NCBI GenBank assembly: GCA_002429595.1
Contig: DJAM01000060.1
Location: 1-64,000 of the forward strand
DNA length: 64,000 nt
Reading direction: 5' to 3'
Source: Coxiellaceae bacterium UBA6002
Lineage (GTDB): Bacteria > Pseudomonadota > Gammaproteobacteria > UBA6002
The number at the start of each line of letters is the position of its first letter. Position 1 is the stretch's first letter. This document shows positions 53,717-63,027 of this stretch, piece after piece. The translations under genes were made by a program, and so were the position numbers. The notes beneath the pieces are model-generated. The model saw only the letters and a program-made list of their open reading frames with translations, ran no database searches and was not told the origin of the DNA.

Positions 53717-54223
53717 TCAATCAGGCTCTAGTAAAATTGACTGCACTGTTTTTAGTGTCATGATCAGTGTCATCGGTTGTAAAAGCGATTCCACGAATCC
53801 TCGCGACGTATAGAATCTTTTAGCTTGTTCTGATAAAGCATGAACTAAAATAGCAAACACGCCTGCATCACTAGCAACGCTAACAGCGCGTATCATTGCA
53901 TCACGCAACAAGGCACTACCCAGTCCTTTATTATGATAATTCTTGTCGATCGCTAGTCTACCAAGCAACAACACAGGCAATGGGTCTGGCATATTCCGTC
54001 TCATTGTCTTAGGCGCAGTTTCATGACTGATGGCGCCCGCAGATAGGCTGTAATAGCCAATAACTTTTTTGCCATTGCAAAGAACAAAACACCGTGATCC
54101 TCCTGATACTTGATTTTTAATCGCACGTTTTTTGAGCCATTCGTCAAGTGACTGTTCGCCGCTATCAAAATCATCTAAATCATAGTCAGCTGAGATCGGA
54201 GTTGGCGGTAACAAATTAAGCAA
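53717..54223 (-). CDS. tacT: GNAT acetyltransferase toxin (TacT/AtaT-like)
   Basis: A 168-residue GNAT-fold enzyme with the TacT opening (DYDLDDFDSGEQSLDEWLKKRA) and SRCFVLCNGKKVIGYYSLSAGA, then LLLGRLAIDKNYHNKGLGSALL for acetyl-CoA binding and the catalytic Tyr region RFYTSRGFVE. These toxins acetylate aminoacyl-tRNA and stop translation. The TTG start lies two bases after the antitoxin stop. Confidence 0.93.
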   Translation of the reverse strand: MLNLLPPTPISADYDLDDFDSGEQSLDEWLKKRAIKNQVSGGSRCFVLCNGKKVIGYYSLSAGAISHETAPKTMRRNMPDPLPVLLLGRLAIDKNYHNKGLGSALLRDAMIRAVSVASDAGVFAILVHALSEQAKRFYTSRGFVESLLQPMTLIMTLKTVQSILLEPD

Positions 54224-54225
54224 GT

Positions 54226-54507
54226 TTATTTATCCCAGGGTGCTTTTGTTTTAAGTAGTCGACGTAGTTTGTCAGTTGCTGGTAATGGCCGATCAAGTAG
54301 CTCTTGAAACTTTTCGAATGTAGTAGCATTAACCGTGAAAAATGTCTGGTCAAGCAACAGCTCTTCTGCTTTGCTGCAGGCAGCGTTAAGCATAAAATCC
54401 GACCGACTACGGCCTAGTCGTTCGGCTGCTTGATCAATCAGGTCACGCTGATAGGTCTTAGCTCTGATATTGATAGACACTGACCCTTTATTTTGTGCAT
54501 GCTTCAT
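54226..54507 (-). CDS. tacA: DUF1778 antitoxin (TacA-like)
   Basis: A 93-residue protein with an N-terminal ribbon-helix-helix (SVSINIRAKTYQRDLIDQAA) and a C-terminal toxin-binding tail. It neutralises the GNAT toxin and represses the operon at the inverted repeat just upstream (54519-54555). Confidence 0.93.
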   Translation of the reverse strand: MKHAQNKGSVSINIRAKTYQRDLIDQAAERLGRSRSDFMLNAACSKAEELLLDQTFFTVNATTFEKFQELLDRPLPATDKLRRLLKTKAPWDK

Positions 54508-54518
54508 AATTACCTCTC

Positions 54519-54555
54519 TTGTCTATACAAATAGTATACAATACTGTATAGACAA
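54519..54555. promoter_or_regulatory. Operator of the TacAT-type operon
   Basis: TTGTCTATAC (54519-54528) and GTATAGACAA (54546-54555) are perfect inverted repeats separated by 17 bases that contain a further GTATAC. They lie 12 bp before the antitoxin start, overlapping its promoter, as expected for RHH autorepression. Confidence 0.7.
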
Positions 54556-54717
54556 ATGCTATACGAAGTGGATTTGATAAAAAATAATTAGCTGGTTGTT
54601 TCATATCAGCATTTTTAGCTGAATTAAACTCTTGAGTAGCGTTAATTTTTCGATATAGTGAGGTTCAGGTTTATCTTTTGCATTTTTTGATTGTTTTCTG
54701 TCTTAGGTAAAAAACAC

Positions 54718-56013
54718 ATGGTAGTGATTTTAAAAGTATATAAATATAAAAATAAAATAAAAAAAAGTTCGTCACTGTATTTTATTGGCATTATCCTGTG
54801 CCTTTTTTATTCTATAACACCAACAGCTAATCCCGCAAATCACCTTCCTGTTAATTCATTCTCGAACTTTATTCACTGCGTAATTCAAAATAACCCAGCA
54901 ATTTGTGCCGCTAGGGCGAATGTTGCCGCAGCAGAAGCTCGTTATGTAGCAAGTTCCCAGCCCCTATACAACCCTGAATTAACCGCAGAAGCCCAGAAAG
55001 CAATAGAGAACACTTATAGCATTGGAATCAATCAAACTATCGACATTGCAAACAAACGATGTGCCAAAAGCAAAATAGGCGAAGCCAATCTTCAAGCTGC
55101 AAAGGCACAACTTGCAAATCTTGAGCAGCAATTAACTGCGGATTTGTTAAATGCATTAATCGCTTTTCGAACTCAAGAGAAAGTTGTATTTTTTGCTAAA
55201 GAACGAACCAATATATTAAATCGGTTTTTGACTTTGTCTAAAAAACTTCATGTAAATGGAGATATCCCAAGAGTTGATGTAGATTTAGCTCAACTTGCTT
55301 ATTCCGACTCAATTGCTCAGCAGGCACAAGCTGAGGTAAAACTAACCGAAGCTTTACAATCACTAAGAGCTATTGCAGGATGTAATAACTCTGATTGGCC
55401 GGACTTTCCTCATAATCTTCCTTGCCTTACTATTTCTGATCACAAAATTGATTGTTTACTTCAAGGCTTGCCCGAATTCCATGTATGGAATAATCAATAC
55501 CTCAGCGCTATAGCTCGCATAAATCTCACACAGCGTGAGCGTTATCCAGATCCCACAATTGGTATTCAAGGGGGGCTGCAAGAAGAGTCAGAGGAAAAAA
55601 AAGCATTAATTGGGGTTACATTAACCGTCCCTCTATTTATTCGTAATCCTTATCAGGCGGAAGTCGCAGCCGCGAGTGCAGATGCTGGCGAGGCAGACCA
55701 AAAAAGGAGGGATTGGATGAGGATTACTCGTGCTGAGATCATGACATCTGCAGAGCGTTATCAAATTCTAAGTCAGGCTGTTAGTCAATGGGAAAAGATT
55801 TCTAACAAACCACTTAAAGACGGTATAAACTTAATTGAGAGATTATGGCAAGCAGGCGAATTGAGTACAACGGAGTATTTAGTGCAATTAAGACAACGTG
55901 TTGATAATCAAATAACGGGTGCAGTCCTAACAGCACAGGCTTGGCAAGCATGGGTAAGCTGGTTAAAAGCATCGGGCCAATCTGAAAACTGGCTATGTCA
56001 TTATTCACCTTAA
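54718..56013 (+). CDS. helC: TolC-family outer-membrane factor of metal RND pump
   Basis: A 431-residue outer-membrane efflux protein with a signal peptide (about 20-48) and the repeated TolC pattern: two halves with RANVAAAEARYVA and a second ARINLTQRERYPDP start, the latter typical of CzcC. First gene of the helC-helB-helA order. The ATG at 54718 is chosen over an in-frame TTG at 54691. The GNAT pair upstream is divergent. Confidence 0.93.
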   Translation: MVVILKVYKYKNKIKKSSSLYFIGIILCLFYSITPTANPANHLPVNSFSNFIHCVIQNNPAICAARANVAAAEARYVASSQPLYNPELTAEAQKAIENTYSIGINQTIDIANKRCAKSKIGEANLQAAKAQLANLEQQLTADLLNALIAFRTQEKVVFFAKERTNILNRFLTLSKKLHVNGDIPRVDVDLAQLAYSDSIAQQAQAEVKLTEALQSLRAIAGCNNSDWPDFPHNLPCLTISDHKIDCLLQGLPEFHVWNNQYLSAIARINLTQRERYPDPTIGIQGGLQEESEEKKALIGVTLTVPLFIRNPYQAEVAAASADAGEADQKRRDWMRITRAEIMTSAERYQILSQAVSQWEKISNKPLKDGINLIERLWQAGELSTTEYLVQLRQRVDNQITGAVLTAQAWQAWVSWLKASGQSENWLCHYSP

Positions 56014-56025
56014 GGTAAGCCATTG

Positions 56026-57126
56026 ATGTTGAAGTTTAAACTCAGATATGCCGTTTTCTTGTTTTTAATCTTGTCATATCAACTAGCGTTTGCAAAAGAA
56101 ACAGACTCTGAAAATACTGTCCAATTAAGCGAACAATCCCAAAAACTAGCAGGCATTGTGGTTACTACCTTAAAACCAAAAATTTTAAAAATCTATACAC
56201 CAGCTCCTGGAGAAGTAGCTCCGAATACTAATCTAAGTACAAAAGTCACTACTCGTGTGGCAGCCCAAGTAGTCGAGCGCTACGTTCAAGAAGGTCAACA
56301 TGTAAAACAAGGCCAAGTTTTAGTTAAAATGTCCAGTGTTGATATGGCCAAGACACAGGCAGATTTACTGTTAGCTTCTCAGGAATGGGAAAGAGTAAAA
56401 AGTTTAGGTAAAGATGCTATATCAGGAAAACGCTATTACGAAGCTCAAGTTAATTACCAGCGAGCTTATTCAACGGCTTTAGCTTACGGAATGACTGAGA
56501 TTGAAATTAAACAATTATTGATCACACAAAAACCCACTCAAGCACAAGGTGAGTTTCGTCTGCTTGCTCCTAGAGACGGTACTATTTTTGATATTAAGTT
56601 TACTGATGGCGAGTTGATTGAACCAGGTAGAGTACTCCTTCAAGTGGTGAACGAGGGTTCTGTGTGGGTTAATGCAAAATTATCACCCGGTTTAGTTCGC
56701 CCTATAAAAATAAATGATAGCGCGCAAGTTATTGTCGGTAATCAAGTATTAATGGGACATGTGATTCAAGTTTATCATCAACTAGATGAGGTGACTCGTA
56801 CTCGTTCAATCTTGCTGGAAGTAAAAAATGCGAGCGACCTGTTGCATCCGGGCCAATTCGTCAACTGCTTGATTGAATCAGGACAAACCAAGCCTGTTTT
56901 GGCAGTGCCCGTAGAGGCGATAGTCCGCACACCCGATGGCGATATGGGTATCTATCTGGAAAAGGCTGTAGGGTTATTCCAACTTAATGAGATAAAGCTT
57001 GTAGAAACAATCAATGACCAAGCTGTTATTGAAGGTGTTCCTGCAAATGCACGTGTAGTGACAAAAGGCGCTTTTTTTGTCCACGCCGAGTTAAATAAAA
57101 AGGGTTTTGATGCACACGGACATTAA
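56026..57126 (+). CDS. helB: RND periplasmic adaptor (CzcB/HelB type)
   Basis: A 366-residue membrane-fusion protein with a signal peptide (about 1-22), the barrel-sandwich half motif (VVERYVQEGQHVKQGQVLVKM), a helical hairpin and the second lipoyl-like half (RLLAPRDGTIFDIKFTDGE). It joins the RND pump and the outer-membrane factor. AAGG precedes the ATG. Confidence 0.93.
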   Translation: MLKFKLRYAVFLFLILSYQLAFAKETDSENTVQLSEQSQKLAGIVVTTLKPKILKIYTPAPGEVAPNTNLSTKVTTRVAAQVVERYVQEGQHVKQGQVLVKMSSVDMAKTQADLLLASQEWERVKSLGKDAISGKRYYEAQVNYQRAYSTALAYGMTEIEIKQLLITQKPTQAQGEFRLLAPRDGTIFDIKFTDGELIEPGRVLLQVVNEGSVWVNAKLSPGLVRPIKINDSAQVIVGNQVLMGHVIQVYHQLDEVTRTRSILLEVKNASDLLHPGQFVNCLIESGQTKPVLAVPVEAIVRTPDGDMGIYLEKAVGLFQLNEIKLVETINDQAVIEGVPANARVVTKGAFFVHAELNKKGFDAHGH

Positions 57127-57145
57127 ATGGAATTAAAGAAAACTA

Positions 57146-60100
57146 ATGTTAAATAGATTAATAGATTTTGCTGTCTATAACCGCTTAATAGTTGTGTTGA
57201 TGTTACTAGGCGCCTTGGTAGGTGGCGCTATGATATTGCCGCGTCTTAATTTAGATGCATTTCCTGACGTCACTAACGTCCAAGTTGTTATTAACACTCA
57301 AGCCCCTGGACTCGCTGCTGAGGAAGTCGAGCAGCTAATTAGTTATCCTGTAGAAGCAGTGATGTATTCCTTACCTAATGTGGAAGAAGTACGTTCTATT
57401 TCTAAAGTGGGTTTGTCAGTAGTGACTGTCGTGTTCAAAGACAGCGTTGATATTTATTTTGCTCGCCAGCAAGTCTTTGAGCGTCTCCAAGCTGCTCGTG
57501 AAAAAATTCCACCGGGGATGGGTACCCCTGAAATGGGACCTAATACATCTGGTCTTGGTCAAGTCTTCCAGTACATTTTGCGCACTGATAACCCCCAAAA
57601 ATATGACTTGATGGCCTTGCGAGGTTTAAATGACTGGGTAGTAAAACTTTTATTGGCTCCTGTTGATGGAGTTACCAATGTATTATCGTTTGGCGGTCAA
57701 GTTCGCCAGTATCAAGTGCAAGTCGATCCAGCGCGATTACTTGCCTACCGTCTTACCATTGAAGACATTGTCAATTCCATCGAAGAAAACAACCACAATG
57801 CTGGAGGTTGGTATTTAGATCGCGGTTCAGAGCAATTGACCATTCGAGGTTTTGGATGGGTGCGTAGTGGCAATGGTGGCTTGCAAGACATTGCTAACAT
57901 TCCGATTAAGGACAAGGATGGTGTAGTCGTTCGTGTCCGTAATGTTGCACAAGTTACCTATGGCAGTGAAATTCGCCAGGGTGCTGTTACCCTGACGAAT
58001 CGCAATGCAAAAGGTCAACCCCAAGCATTGGGTGAAGTCGTCGCAGGAATTGTGTTAAAACGTATTGGAGCCAATACCAAAGCTACTATTGATGGGGTTG
58101 AAAAAAAAATCCCAATTATTCAGAAAGCATTACCACCAGGAGTGCGACTTGAAACTGTATATGACCAAGCCGATTTAATTCAACAAGCGGTCAACACCGT
58201 TGTTAAGGCACTGATCGAAGCTTTCATCCTAATTTTTGTCGTGTTATTTCTTTTTTTGATGAATTTGCGTGCAACTTTACTGGTGCTTATCTCAGTGCCT
58301 ATTTCTGTTGGGCTTGCTCTTATGGCAATGGCCTATTGGGACATTTCAGCAAATCTCATGTCACTAGGAGGATTAGCAATAGCAATTGGGATGATGGTTG
58401 ATGGTTCTGTCGTGATGATGGAGAATATCTTTAAGCATCTAAGTCAGCCTGGTTCCAACCATCCTTCAACAGAGCCAACAGGCGAAGCCAATGATTCCAT
58501 TATAGAAGCTAATCATGCAATCCCTTTACGCATTCAAGAAGCTGCTCGAGAAGTAGGAAGACCCGTTTTTTTCGCCGTGCTTATCATTGTGGTGGTCTTT
58601 ACACCTTTATTTAGTTTGCAAGGTGTTGAAGGAAAATTATTCCACCCAATGGCAATTAGTATTGTGTTAGCGATGTTAGCGTCTTTAATTGTTGCAATGA
58701 TGGTTGTTCCAGCATTAGCAACTTTTTGCTATAAAGGTAGGGTCAAATATCGTAAAAGCCCGGTATTGCATCCTATTAAAAAATATTACAAGCCACTACT
58801 TACTAAAACACTGGCTCACCCTAAACTGGTTATCATTACTGTGGTCAGTTTATTCCTGGCTTCACTCTTACTTTTACCTTTTTTGGGTGCAGAATTTGTT
58901 CCTGAGCTTGAAGAGGGAACTTTTAATATACGTGTAACGCTAGCGCCATCAGCAAATTTAGAAACAGCTCTTAAGGTAGCAAGTACACTTGAGCAAGAAC
59001 TCATGACTTTTCCAGAAGTGACTTATGCGTCTAGTCGAATAGGGCGACCTGAATTAGGTGGTGATCCCGAGCCTGTTTCTAACATAGAAATTTATGTGGG
59101 CTTAAAGCCTGTAAAACAATGGGTATCTGCTAAGAATCGTCAGAGGTTACAGAGCCTCATGGAAAAGAAAATGTCAGCGTATCCTGGATTACTATTTGCT
59201 TTTTCCCAACCGATTGCCAGTCGAGTTGATGAGCTATTGTCTGGAGTGCGTGCACAATTGGCGGTGAAATTATTTGGTCCTGATTTAGCTATCCTCGCAG
59301 AAAAAGGACAAGAGATAGAGAGAGTAATAAAAAAAATAAAAGGGACACGAGATGTGGCTATGGAGCAGATTACAGGTGAAGGCCAACTTGTTATCAAGCC
59401 AGATAGAGAAGCCTTAATGCGATATGGGATCTCAGTTGCCCAAGTGATGTCTCTTATTTCCGATGCCATTGGAGGTAAAACAGCGGGCCAAGTGATCAAT
59501 GGCAATGAACGGTATGATATTTATGTACGGTTAGCTAAGCCTTATCGTGATAGTATGGACGCGATTAATAACCTCATTCTACAATCACCAAACGGCGCTT
59601 GGGTTCGCTTGATTGATATAGCAAGCGTCAAAATAGAATCTGCCCCACCGCAAATTAGGCGAGATGATGTCCAACGCCGTGTTGTGATTCAGGCCAATGT
59701 GTCAGGGCGTGACATGGGGAGTGTGGTATCGGAGATACAGCAACGTCTTGAGAAAGAAGTTAAATTACCCTCTGGTTATTCAGTTACTTATGGTGGGCAA
59801 TTTGAAAATCAGCAACGTGCTCAAGCAAGACTGATGATTGTGGTGCCAATTTCACTAGCACTTATTTTCTTGCTACTTTATTTCGCTTTTAATTCCGTGG
59901 GACAAGCGCTCCTAGTGATGATCAATGTACCGTTAGCCTTGATTGGGGGTATTATCGCCTTATTTATCTCGGGCCAATATCTTTCTGTTCCCGGTTCGAT
60001 CGGTTTTATTGCTCTTTTCGGGATTGCTGTTTTAAACGGTGTGGTATTAGTGAATGCCATTAACCAAAATAAACAAGATGGGATGCAAGTTGATAAAGCT

Positions 60101-60325
60101 GTATTTATGGGAGCACTATCACGGTTACGCCCTGTTTTAATGACAGCAGCTATTACGGCGTTGGGTTTAATACCGATGTTACTAGCGCGTGGAATCGGTG
60201 CTGAAATTCAACGGCCCTTAGCTACGGTTGTAGTAGGTGGATTGATTTCCTCAACAGCGCTTACTTTATTAGTGCTACCTGTACTCTATGCTTATTTTTT
60301 TAAAGATGTATCCAATAATAATTAA
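57146..60325 (+). CDS. helA: Heavy-metal RND permease (CusA/HelA type)
   Basis: A 1059-residue RND transporter with twelve membrane helices and two large periplasmic domains, full length for the HME group. The fourth-helix motif reads 'LAIAIGMMVDGSVVMMEN': the Asp and Glu for proton coupling are kept, but the first Asp of the CzcA DFG motif is absent, as in CusA. Substrate may therefore be Cu/Ag or another metal. Domain B 'YPDP'-type and the C-terminal 'PLATVVVGGLISSTALTLLVLPVLY' are typical. Its C-terminal quarter matches the remnant at 26066. Confidence 0.95.
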   Translation: MLNRLIDFAVYNRLIVVLMLLGALVGGAMILPRLNLDAFPDVTNVQVVINTQAPGLAAEEVEQLISYPVEAVMYSLPNVEEVRSISKVGLSVVTVVFKDSVDIYFARQQVFERLQAAREKIPPGMGTPEMGPNTSGLGQVFQYILRTDNPQKYDLMALRGLNDWVVKLLLAPVDGVTNVLSFGGQVRQYQVQVDPARLLAYRLTIEDIVNSIEENNHNAGGWYLDRGSEQLTIRGFGWVRSGNGGLQDIANIPIKDKDGVVVRVRNVAQVTYGSEIRQGAVTLTNRNAKGQPQALGEVVAGIVLKRIGANTKATIDGVEKKIPIIQKALPPGVRLETVYDQADLIQQAVNTVVKALIEAFILIFVVLFLFLMNLRATLLVLISVPISVGLALMAMAYWDISANLMSLGGLAIAIGMMVDGSVVMMENIFKHLSQPGSNHPSTEPTGEANDSIIEANHAIPLRIQEAAREVGRPVFFAVLIIVVVFTPLFSLQGVEGKLFHPMAISIVLAMLASLIVAMMVVPALATFCYKGRVKYRKSPVLHPIKKYYKPLLTKTLAHPKLVIITVVSLFLASLLLLPFLGAEFVPELEEGTFNIRVTLAPSANLETALKVASTLEQELMTFPEVTYASSRIGRPELGGDPEPVSNIEIYVGLKPVKQWVSAKNRQRLQSLMEKKMSAYPGLLFAFSQPIASRVDELLSGVRAQLAVKLFGPDLAILAEKGQEIERVIKKIKGTRDVAMEQITGEGQLVIKPDREALMRYGISVAQVMSLISDAIGGKTAGQVINGNERYDIYVRLAKPYRDSMDAINNLILQSPNGAWVRLIDIASVKIESAPPQIRRDDVQRRVVIQANVSGRDMGSVVSEIQQRLEKEVKLPSGYSVTYGGQFENQQRAQARLMIVVPISLALIFLLLYFAFNSVGQALLVMINVPLALIGGIIALFISGQYLSVPGSIGFIALFGIAVLNGVVLVNAINQNKQDGMQVDKAVFMGALSRLRPVLMTAAITALGLIPMLLARGIGAEIQRPLATVVVGGLISSTALTLLVLPVLYAYFFKDVSNNN

Positions 60326-60489
60326 AATTTATGGATGTTACTTTTACTAAGCTGGATGAAAGAAATTTTTGTTTCATCTGATACAAACCTTTGTACTTGT
60401 ATATTCTGAAACAATAACAATGTCAATTCGGTTTCAATTAGATATAAACTGGCAGAGTTAATATTATCTTTTTAACGATAAGATGAAAT

Positions 60490-60722
60490 ATGCATGAATC
60501 AAAAGAGCACGATAGTACTACCTTCAGTCAAGCGATGGAATTTAGCAAGAGCGGTAACCATAAAGCCGCGATTCCCTTGTTTAAGCGTGTTATCACTGAA
60601 CGCCCAAAGTCTGGGTTTGTTTGTCTTTGCTTAGCCCGTTCTTATCAAGCAACAGCCAGCATAGCTTGGCAATTGAAAGTTATAATAGAATGATTGAAAA
60701 GAAGCTACAGCTCCATTATTAG
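60490..60722 (+). pseudogene. Frameshifted small TPR protein
   Basis: The frame from ATG 60490 encodes a TPR repeat (MEFSKSGNHKAAIPLFKRVI and FVCLCLARSYQAT). At about 60650 the sequence changes frame: read one base over, it continues QHSLAIESYNRMIEKKLQLHY to a stop at 60720-60722, completing the TPR helix. A single missing base (probably a second G in ACAGCC) explains this. The original would have about 77 residues. It may instead be a sequencing error. Confidence 0.6.
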
Positions 60723-60889
60723 TTGATGCTCGTTCAAAATAAACATTACCGTAACCTTTGATAATTTTAGCATTCACATTCAAAAAGTGATTTGAATAAG
60801 CAAAAAAAATATAGTTTTCAGCAGGTTAGCATGAAATAATCTCTCAATTAGGGACCTAAATTAGTGAGATGTCACCAAAGAGAACCAAA

Positions 60890-63022
60890 ATGCCAACTAC
60901 GACTTTTGTTATACCTAAGATGGACTGCCCTACAGAAGAAAAACTGATTCAAAACCAGTTACACTCAGTTGCAGGCATTCAAGAGTTAAAATTCAATCTT
61001 ATCCAACAAGAATTGACCATAACCTACCAAGAGTTGGATGTTCCAACTATCCAAAAAATGCTTGCTGATCTAGGGATGGAATCGCAAATAAAAAGTTCCT
61101 CCTACACCAGTGGGAATCTAAGTCTGCTTCAAACAAACGTAAGCTATTGGGATTGGATAGTACTTGGAATTTCAGGATTGTTGGCTGTTGTCGCTGAAAT
61201 TTTCGCTTATGCCACAAATACTGAAAATTCTCCTTTAATTATTATACTTGCCTTAGCGTCGATGTTGGTGGGAGGCCGCCAAGTTTTTATTAAAGGACTG
61301 CGCGCAGTTCGTTATTTCACGCTTAATATGAATTTTTTGATGACGATAGCTATAGTGGGCGCCGTGACGATTGGGGAGTGGCCAGAAGCTGCAATGGTAA
61401 CTTTTCTTTTTGCTCTTGCTGAAATGATAGAAGGTTATTCACTTGATAAGGCAAGACACGCTATTCGTGAATTAATGGAGATTACCCCTGATGTTGCTAC
61501 GGTAAGAACTGTTGATGGTAAATGGGAGATAAAGCCTGCTAATAAAATTCAATTAAATGACATTATCTGGGTTAAGCCTGGCGAGCGAATACCATTAGAT
61601 GGCATAGTTATCAAAGGACAATCTAGTGTTAATCAGGCTCCCATTACTGGGGAGTCATTTCCAATAGAAAAAAGCAAAGGTGATACTGTATTTGCAGGCT
61701 CCATTAACGAACGCGGATCGTTTGAGTTCAAAGTTACAGTGCCTATAAATGAAACGTTAATTGCAAAAATTATTCGAGCCGTTCAGCAAGCACAGGCGGA
61801 ACGAGCACCTACACAGCGATTCGTGGATCAATTTGCTAAGTACTACACACCCTGTATGGTGCTACTAGCTGTCTTAATTGCAACCATGCCTACACTATTA
61901 TTAGGTGCATCTTTTTACCCTTGGTTTTATAAAGCATTAGTACTTTTAGTTATTGCCTGTCCTTGTGCACTTGTTATCTCAACACCTGTAACCATTGTCA
62001 GCGGTTTAGCTGCGGCTGCTAAGCAGGGCATTTTGATTAAGGGTGGTACTTATTTGGAAAAAGGTTATCGACTTAAAGCAATTGCATTTGATAAAACGGG
62101 TACTTTGACACATGGCCGACCAGAAGTTACCGACATAATTTCCACTTCAGAGTTATCGGAGATTGATGTACTGAATTTGGCAGCCAGTCTCGAGTCACAT
62201 TCAGAACACCCTGTAGCTGAAGCAATGTTACAACGATGGAAAAAGCTAAACCTTCCAAAAGATTTATTGACTGTAAATAATTTTGAAGCCATCCCTGGAC
62301 GCGGAATAGTAGGAAACATTGAAGGGCATAATTATTTTTTAGGCAATCACCGTTTTGCAGAAGAAAAGGGAGTTTGTAACACACAGATAGAATCGATATT
62401 AAAGGGATTAGAGCGACAAGGTAAAACGACGATTGTCTTAGGGAATCAAGAAAAAACGTTGGCTATATTAGCCGTTACTGATACGTTGCGGGAAAGTAGT
62501 AGTCAGGCTATTAAATCACTGCATAAGCTTGGCATAACAACAGCAATGATTACAGGCGATAATGCCACCACCGCCCAAGCAATTGCAAAATCTCTAGAGA
62601 TAGATGATGTACAAGCTAATTTGCTTCCACAAGAAAAATTATCTGCTATGGATAGCCTTCTAAAAAAATACGGCTCAGTAGGGATGGTCGGTGATGGTAT
62701 TAACGACGCTCCAGCACTTGCTAAAGCCTCTATTGGTTTTGCAATGGGAAATGCGGGAACAGATGTTGCTTTAGAAACAGCAGATGTCGCATTGATGGAA
62801 GATAATCTAAGCAAGCTGCTCCTATTTATAGTACTTAGTCGTCGCACTTGGTATAAGCTCATTGAAAATATTAGTTTGTCGATAGGAATTAAAGTTATAT
62901 TTTTTATTTTAGCTCTGCTAGGGGTCGCTACCCTTTGGACAGCAGTATTTGCCGATATGGGTGCGAGTCTAATCGTAGTGTTGAATGGCTTATCTCTATT
63001 AAAGTATGGAAAGAAGCGGTAG
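60890..63022 (+). CDS. cadA: Zn/Cd/Pb P1B-2-type ATPase, second copy
   Basis: A 710-residue paralogue of the ATPase at 27139 with the same architecture: an N-terminal HMA-like domain with MDCPTEE in place of CxxC, IACPCALVIS, DKTGTLTHGRP, SEHPVAEAM, MITGDN, GDGINDAP and the Asp-containing last helix ADMGASLIVVLNGLSLL. All catalytic motifs are intact. The ATG at 60890 is aligned with the start of the paralogue. It follows the RND operon, as the other copy follows the RND remnant. Confidence 0.93.
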   Translation: MPTTTFVIPKMDCPTEEKLIQNQLHSVAGIQELKFNLIQQELTITYQELDVPTIQKMLADLGMESQIKSSSYTSGNLSLLQTNVSYWDWIVLGISGLLAVVAEIFAYATNTENSPLIIILALASMLVGGRQVFIKGLRAVRYFTLNMNFLMTIAIVGAVTIGEWPEAAMVTFLFALAEMIEGYSLDKARHAIRELMEITPDVATVRTVDGKWEIKPANKIQLNDIIWVKPGERIPLDGIVIKGQSSVNQAPITGESFPIEKSKGDTVFAGSINERGSFEFKVTVPINETLIAKIIRAVQQAQAERAPTQRFVDQFAKYYTPCMVLLAVLIATMPTLLLGASFYPWFYKALVLLVIACPCALVISTPVTIVSGLAAAAKQGILIKGGTYLEKGYRLKAIAFDKTGTLTHGRPEVTDIISTSELSEIDVLNLAASLESHSEHPVAEAMLQRWKKLNLPKDLLTVNNFEAIPGRGIVGNIEGHNYFLGNHRFAEEKGVCNTQIESILKGLERQGKTTIVLGNQEKTLAILAVTDTLRESSSQAIKSLHKLGITTAMITGDNATTAQAIAKSLEIDDVQANLLPQEKLSAMDSLLKKYGSVGMVGDGINDAPALAKASIGFAMGNAGTDVALETADVALMEDNLSKLLLFIVLSRRTWYKLIENISLSIGIKVIFFILALLGVATLWTAVFADMGASLIVVLNGLSLLKYGKKR

Positions 63023-63027
63023 TGAAC

